A DNA stretch of 64,000 nucleotides from CAYGOC01 sp964351495 (GTDB lineage Bacteria; Chlamydiota; Chlamydiia; Chlamydiales; SM23-39): NCBI GenBank assembly GCA_964351495.1, contig CAYGOC010000010.1, forward strand, positions 1-64,000, read 5' to 3'. The translations under genes and the position numbers were made by a program. The notes beneath the pieces are model-generated. The model was given only the letters and a program-made list of their open reading frames with translations. It was not told where the DNA came from and made no database searches. This document shows positions 62,274 through 64,000 of this stretch, one piece after another; position 1 is the stretch's first letter, and each line of letters opens with the position of its first letter.

Positions 62274-63116
62274 TTAGCAAGACTCAGGGTAGTTGTGGTA
62301 GGAAACAAACTTAAAGTCTCTTCTTTTGTGTTTCCTTCTTTTTTTCAACGATTCACTATTTTTCCACTTCAGCTCTCTTAAGTGAGCTTGATCTGTCTTT
62401 TGAAAAATGAAATTAAAATAAATTTCATACTCTGAAAAACAGGAGCCTTCTATCATACTAAGATCGATACATCGACAAAAAGCCTGCCAGGCTTCACAGC
62501 CATGCTCTTTTTCAAGCTGCTTCATAAGGTCTATAAGGACCGGTTTTTGAAATAACATGTGATGGCAGATCCCCGATTTTTCCGGGAACACTTTTGTAAA
62601 ATCAGAAAGGAGCCTGTTTGCGTGTTTGAAATAAGGAGGGTAGTACTCCTTTCCCCAAGCAAATAAAGGTTCTCCTTCTTCTGTCATAAAAGAAACAGAG
62701 CTAAAAAAAAGAGTATCTGCATCTAAGACTAAAACATTAGGGGAAATTTCCGGGATTACAAAAGGAGCGTAGAGTTTCATCAATTGTTGATACATCCATC
62801 CAACTCTTCTAAAAGAGAATACTTTTTCTTTAGAAAATCGGGAAATTTCTTGTATGAGATCTTGTTTTTGAAAAGGGAAGAAGCTCTCTGTTATCCATAT
62901 AGCTTTATCTGTCATTTTTCGTTCTGAGATCACAAAGATATTTCGGATATGCTTCCCATTTTTCCGAATTCCCTCTATGCACTTGTCCAGCGTTTTTTCG
63001 TCTTTGGGGTGGCAAGGGATAACAACATCAATAGCATCACTACTAAAAGAGTAGTGTGTTTTAGGGGTAGCAAAGCAGCTAAAAGCGGCTAGCAAAAGAA
63101 ATAAAAATTGCTTCAT
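62274..63116 (-). CDS. exported DUF6492-like glycosyltransferase
   Basis: The 280-residue product has a signal peptide (about 1-16) and a GT-A-like fold: AIDVVIPCHPKDEKTL, the D-x-D pair Asp132/Asp134 in VLVLDADTLFF, and a GWMYQQLMKLYA segment before it that is typical of DUF6492-type glycosyltransferases. It is a fifth exported glycosyltransferase-like protein in the window, 5.7 kb from the four-gene cluster. It lies 32 bases from the end of the metal-binding lipoprotein gene, which is transcribed away from it. Confidence 0.75.
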   Translation of the reverse strand: MKQFLFLLLAAFSCFATPKTHYSFSSDAIDVVIPCHPKDEKTLDKCIEGIRKNGKHIRNIFVISERKMTDKAIWITESFFPFQKQDLIQEISRFSKEKVFSFRRVGWMYQQLMKLYAPFVIPEISPNVLVLDADTLFFSSVSFMTEEGEPLFAWGKEYYPPYFKHANRLLSDFTKVFPEKSGICHHMLFQKPVLIDLMKQLEKEHGCEAWQAFCRCIDLSMIEGSCFSEYEIYFNFIFQKTDQAHLRELKWKNSESLKKRRKHKRRDFKFVSYHNYPESC

Positions 63117-63244
63117 AAAAAACCTTTTTTTAAAGCCGAAGGAGTATCTTTTTCTGACGCTCTTTTTAGCAAGAAAAAATTTTCAGAAGGGTCTTTCATT
63201 GTAAGATAAATTCTGATTTTTTATACTCAGTCCTTGTTTCTTCT

Positions 63245-63332
63245 GGAGGGGTGTCCGAGCGGCCGAAGGAGCACGCTTGGAAAGCGTGTATACACTAACC
63301 CTGTATCGTGGGTTCGAATCCCACTCCCTCCG
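63245..63332 (+). tRNA. tRNA-Ser (GGA)
   Basis: An 88-base tRNA with a long variable arm: acceptor GGAGGGG/TCCCTCC, anticodon loop CTTGGAAAG (anticodon GGA), variable-arm hairpin TATACACTAACCCTGTATC, T arm GTGGGTTCGAATCCCAC, discriminator G. It is placed alone in the spacer between 63117 and 63525. Confidence 0.97.
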
Positions 63333-63525
63333 TGTTTTTATCTCATTCGCTATAAGCGGCTTGAATTTTTGAGCAATTAAATCGATATCTTTTACATAAC
63401 CTTTGTAAAAAGAGCTTGTAGTATCTTCTGTAATTCAAAAATTTTTTCTGAGGTTTTTTATCATAAAACGAAAGTATAATGTTCCCCAAATACATGCAAA
63501 ATACGCTTAAAAATAAGGAGGAGTT

Positions 63526-63897
63526 ATGTCAGGTGTTGATAGAGTAGTATTAGACGATTTACAAGAAGGTTTTCAAGATTTTGCTGCTACTTTATTTGGG
63601 GGAGATCTTAGAGATGTAACAGATGCTCAAGTAAAGAAAACTTTTCTTGTTTTGACTATTGTGACTGCACTTGGATGTTTTTGTCTTTTGAAAACTGCAG
63701 AGTCTTCTCACGCTATCACAGGCTCTGTTTGTAGTGGAAATACTTATATGAATAGCCTTTCCGAAGAGACTTCTTTAAAATGTAACATAAAAGTGGGACT
63801 CGCAGGGATTGTCGTAGGGTGTCTTTTAGTTGCATTTGTTCTAAATGTATTAAGAAGTCTAGACAGTAGAAGAGAAGAACCTCGAAGAAACGATTAA
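63526..63897 (+). CDS. two-helix membrane protein
   Basis: The 123-residue product starts behind AAGGAGGAG, the strongest ribosome binding site in the window, suggesting high expression. It has a soluble 38-residue N-terminus, membrane helices at about 40-58 and 89-108 joined by a 30-residue loop with two cysteines (SVCSGNTYMN, LKCNIK), and a basic tail. The loop is longer than in most inclusion-membrane hairpins, so an Inc role is only possible. No family recognised. Confidence 0.7.
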   Translation: MSGVDRVVLDDLQEGFQDFAATLFGGDLRDVTDAQVKKTFLVLTIVTALGCFCLLKTAESSHAITGSVCSGNTYMNSLSEETSLKCNIKVGLAGIVVGCLLVAFVLNVLRSLDSRREEPRRND

Positions 63898-63899
63898 AC

Positions 63900-63950
63900 C
63901 CTCCCTAAAATGAGGATAGGTCTTCTTCTTATCGGGGAGGTTTTCTTTTA
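63900..63950 (+). terminator. probable terminator after the two-helix protein gene
   Basis: CCTCCC (63900-63905) pairs with GGGAGG (63935-63940) around a long loop, and TTTTCTTTTA follows at once. It sits just after the stop at 63897. The long loop makes it a weak prediction. Confidence 0.45.
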
Positions 63951-64000
63951 TGTCTTTTTTAATTTAAGCAGCGCTATTCTTGCGCTTTTGTATTGCTGTT

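Overview
The window comes from the chromosome of an obligate intracellular bacterium of the phylum Chlamydiota, most likely one of the environmental (Parachlamydiales-type) families rather than Chlamydia itself. The main reasons are: a sctJ-K-L-R-S-T type III secretion block in chlamydial order; rpsL-rpsG-fusA-rpsJ beside the chlamydial tail-specific protease; a pseudouridine synthase-gpmA-NifS-like-NifU-like-birA-rodA run; rplU-rpmA-obg beside a metal ABC transporter; hemH beside an extracellular solute-binding lipoprotein; and an ATP/ADP translocase. DNA is AT-rich with short intergenic regions and many overlapping starts and stops. Comparisons with Chlamydia gene order are from memory, not from a search.

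Layout. 1-4930: end of an unidentified gene, then the sufBCDS iron-sulfur operon behind a good sigma70-type promoter. 4931-9201: type III secretion operon on the minus strand. 9310-13182: two glycosyltransferases and ferrochelatase on the minus strand, and a solute-binding lipoprotein on the plus strand. 13144-17832: glycogen phosphorylase, PiT phosphate transporter and its DUF47 partner. 18034-30018: a 12-kb block of lineage-specific proteins, three of them related to one another (with poly-serine linkers and a repeated cysteine-bearing module), plus a 1451-residue helical protein. An assembly gap of 100 N splits the first of these genes. 30025-36125: a housekeeping run with a degenerate NifS/NifU pair and cell-elongation genes. 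36122-41861: translation genes, a candidate structured RNA, the Tsp protease and tRNA-Phe.

41862-51368 looks accessory: a tiny ORF, membrane proteins, a fatty-acid-hydroxylase-like protein, a GNAT protein, a cyclic-nucleotide-domain/CPBP fusion, and a DabA-DabB energy-coupled inorganic-carbon transporter with a divergent LysR regulator. 51391-57550 holds an ATP/ADP translocase, four consecutive glycosyltransferase-like proteins that all carry signal peptides (one GT90, two lysyl-hydroxylase-type, one unassigned), and an EamA transporter. 57687-63897 holds a small membrane protein, obg-rpmA-rplU, a metal ABC transporter whose ATPase has lost the Walker A lysine, another exported glycosyltransferase, tRNA-Ser and a two-helix membrane protein.

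The points most worth following are the exported eukaryote-like glycosyltransferase cluster, the three-paralogue family at 18-25 kb with its repeated module, DabAB in an intracellular bacterium, the Walker A loss at 61262-61264, the NifS/NifU pair lacking catalytic residues, and the folded RNA candidate at 39671-39744. No insertion sequence, transposase, integrase, CRISPR array or rRNA gene was seen.
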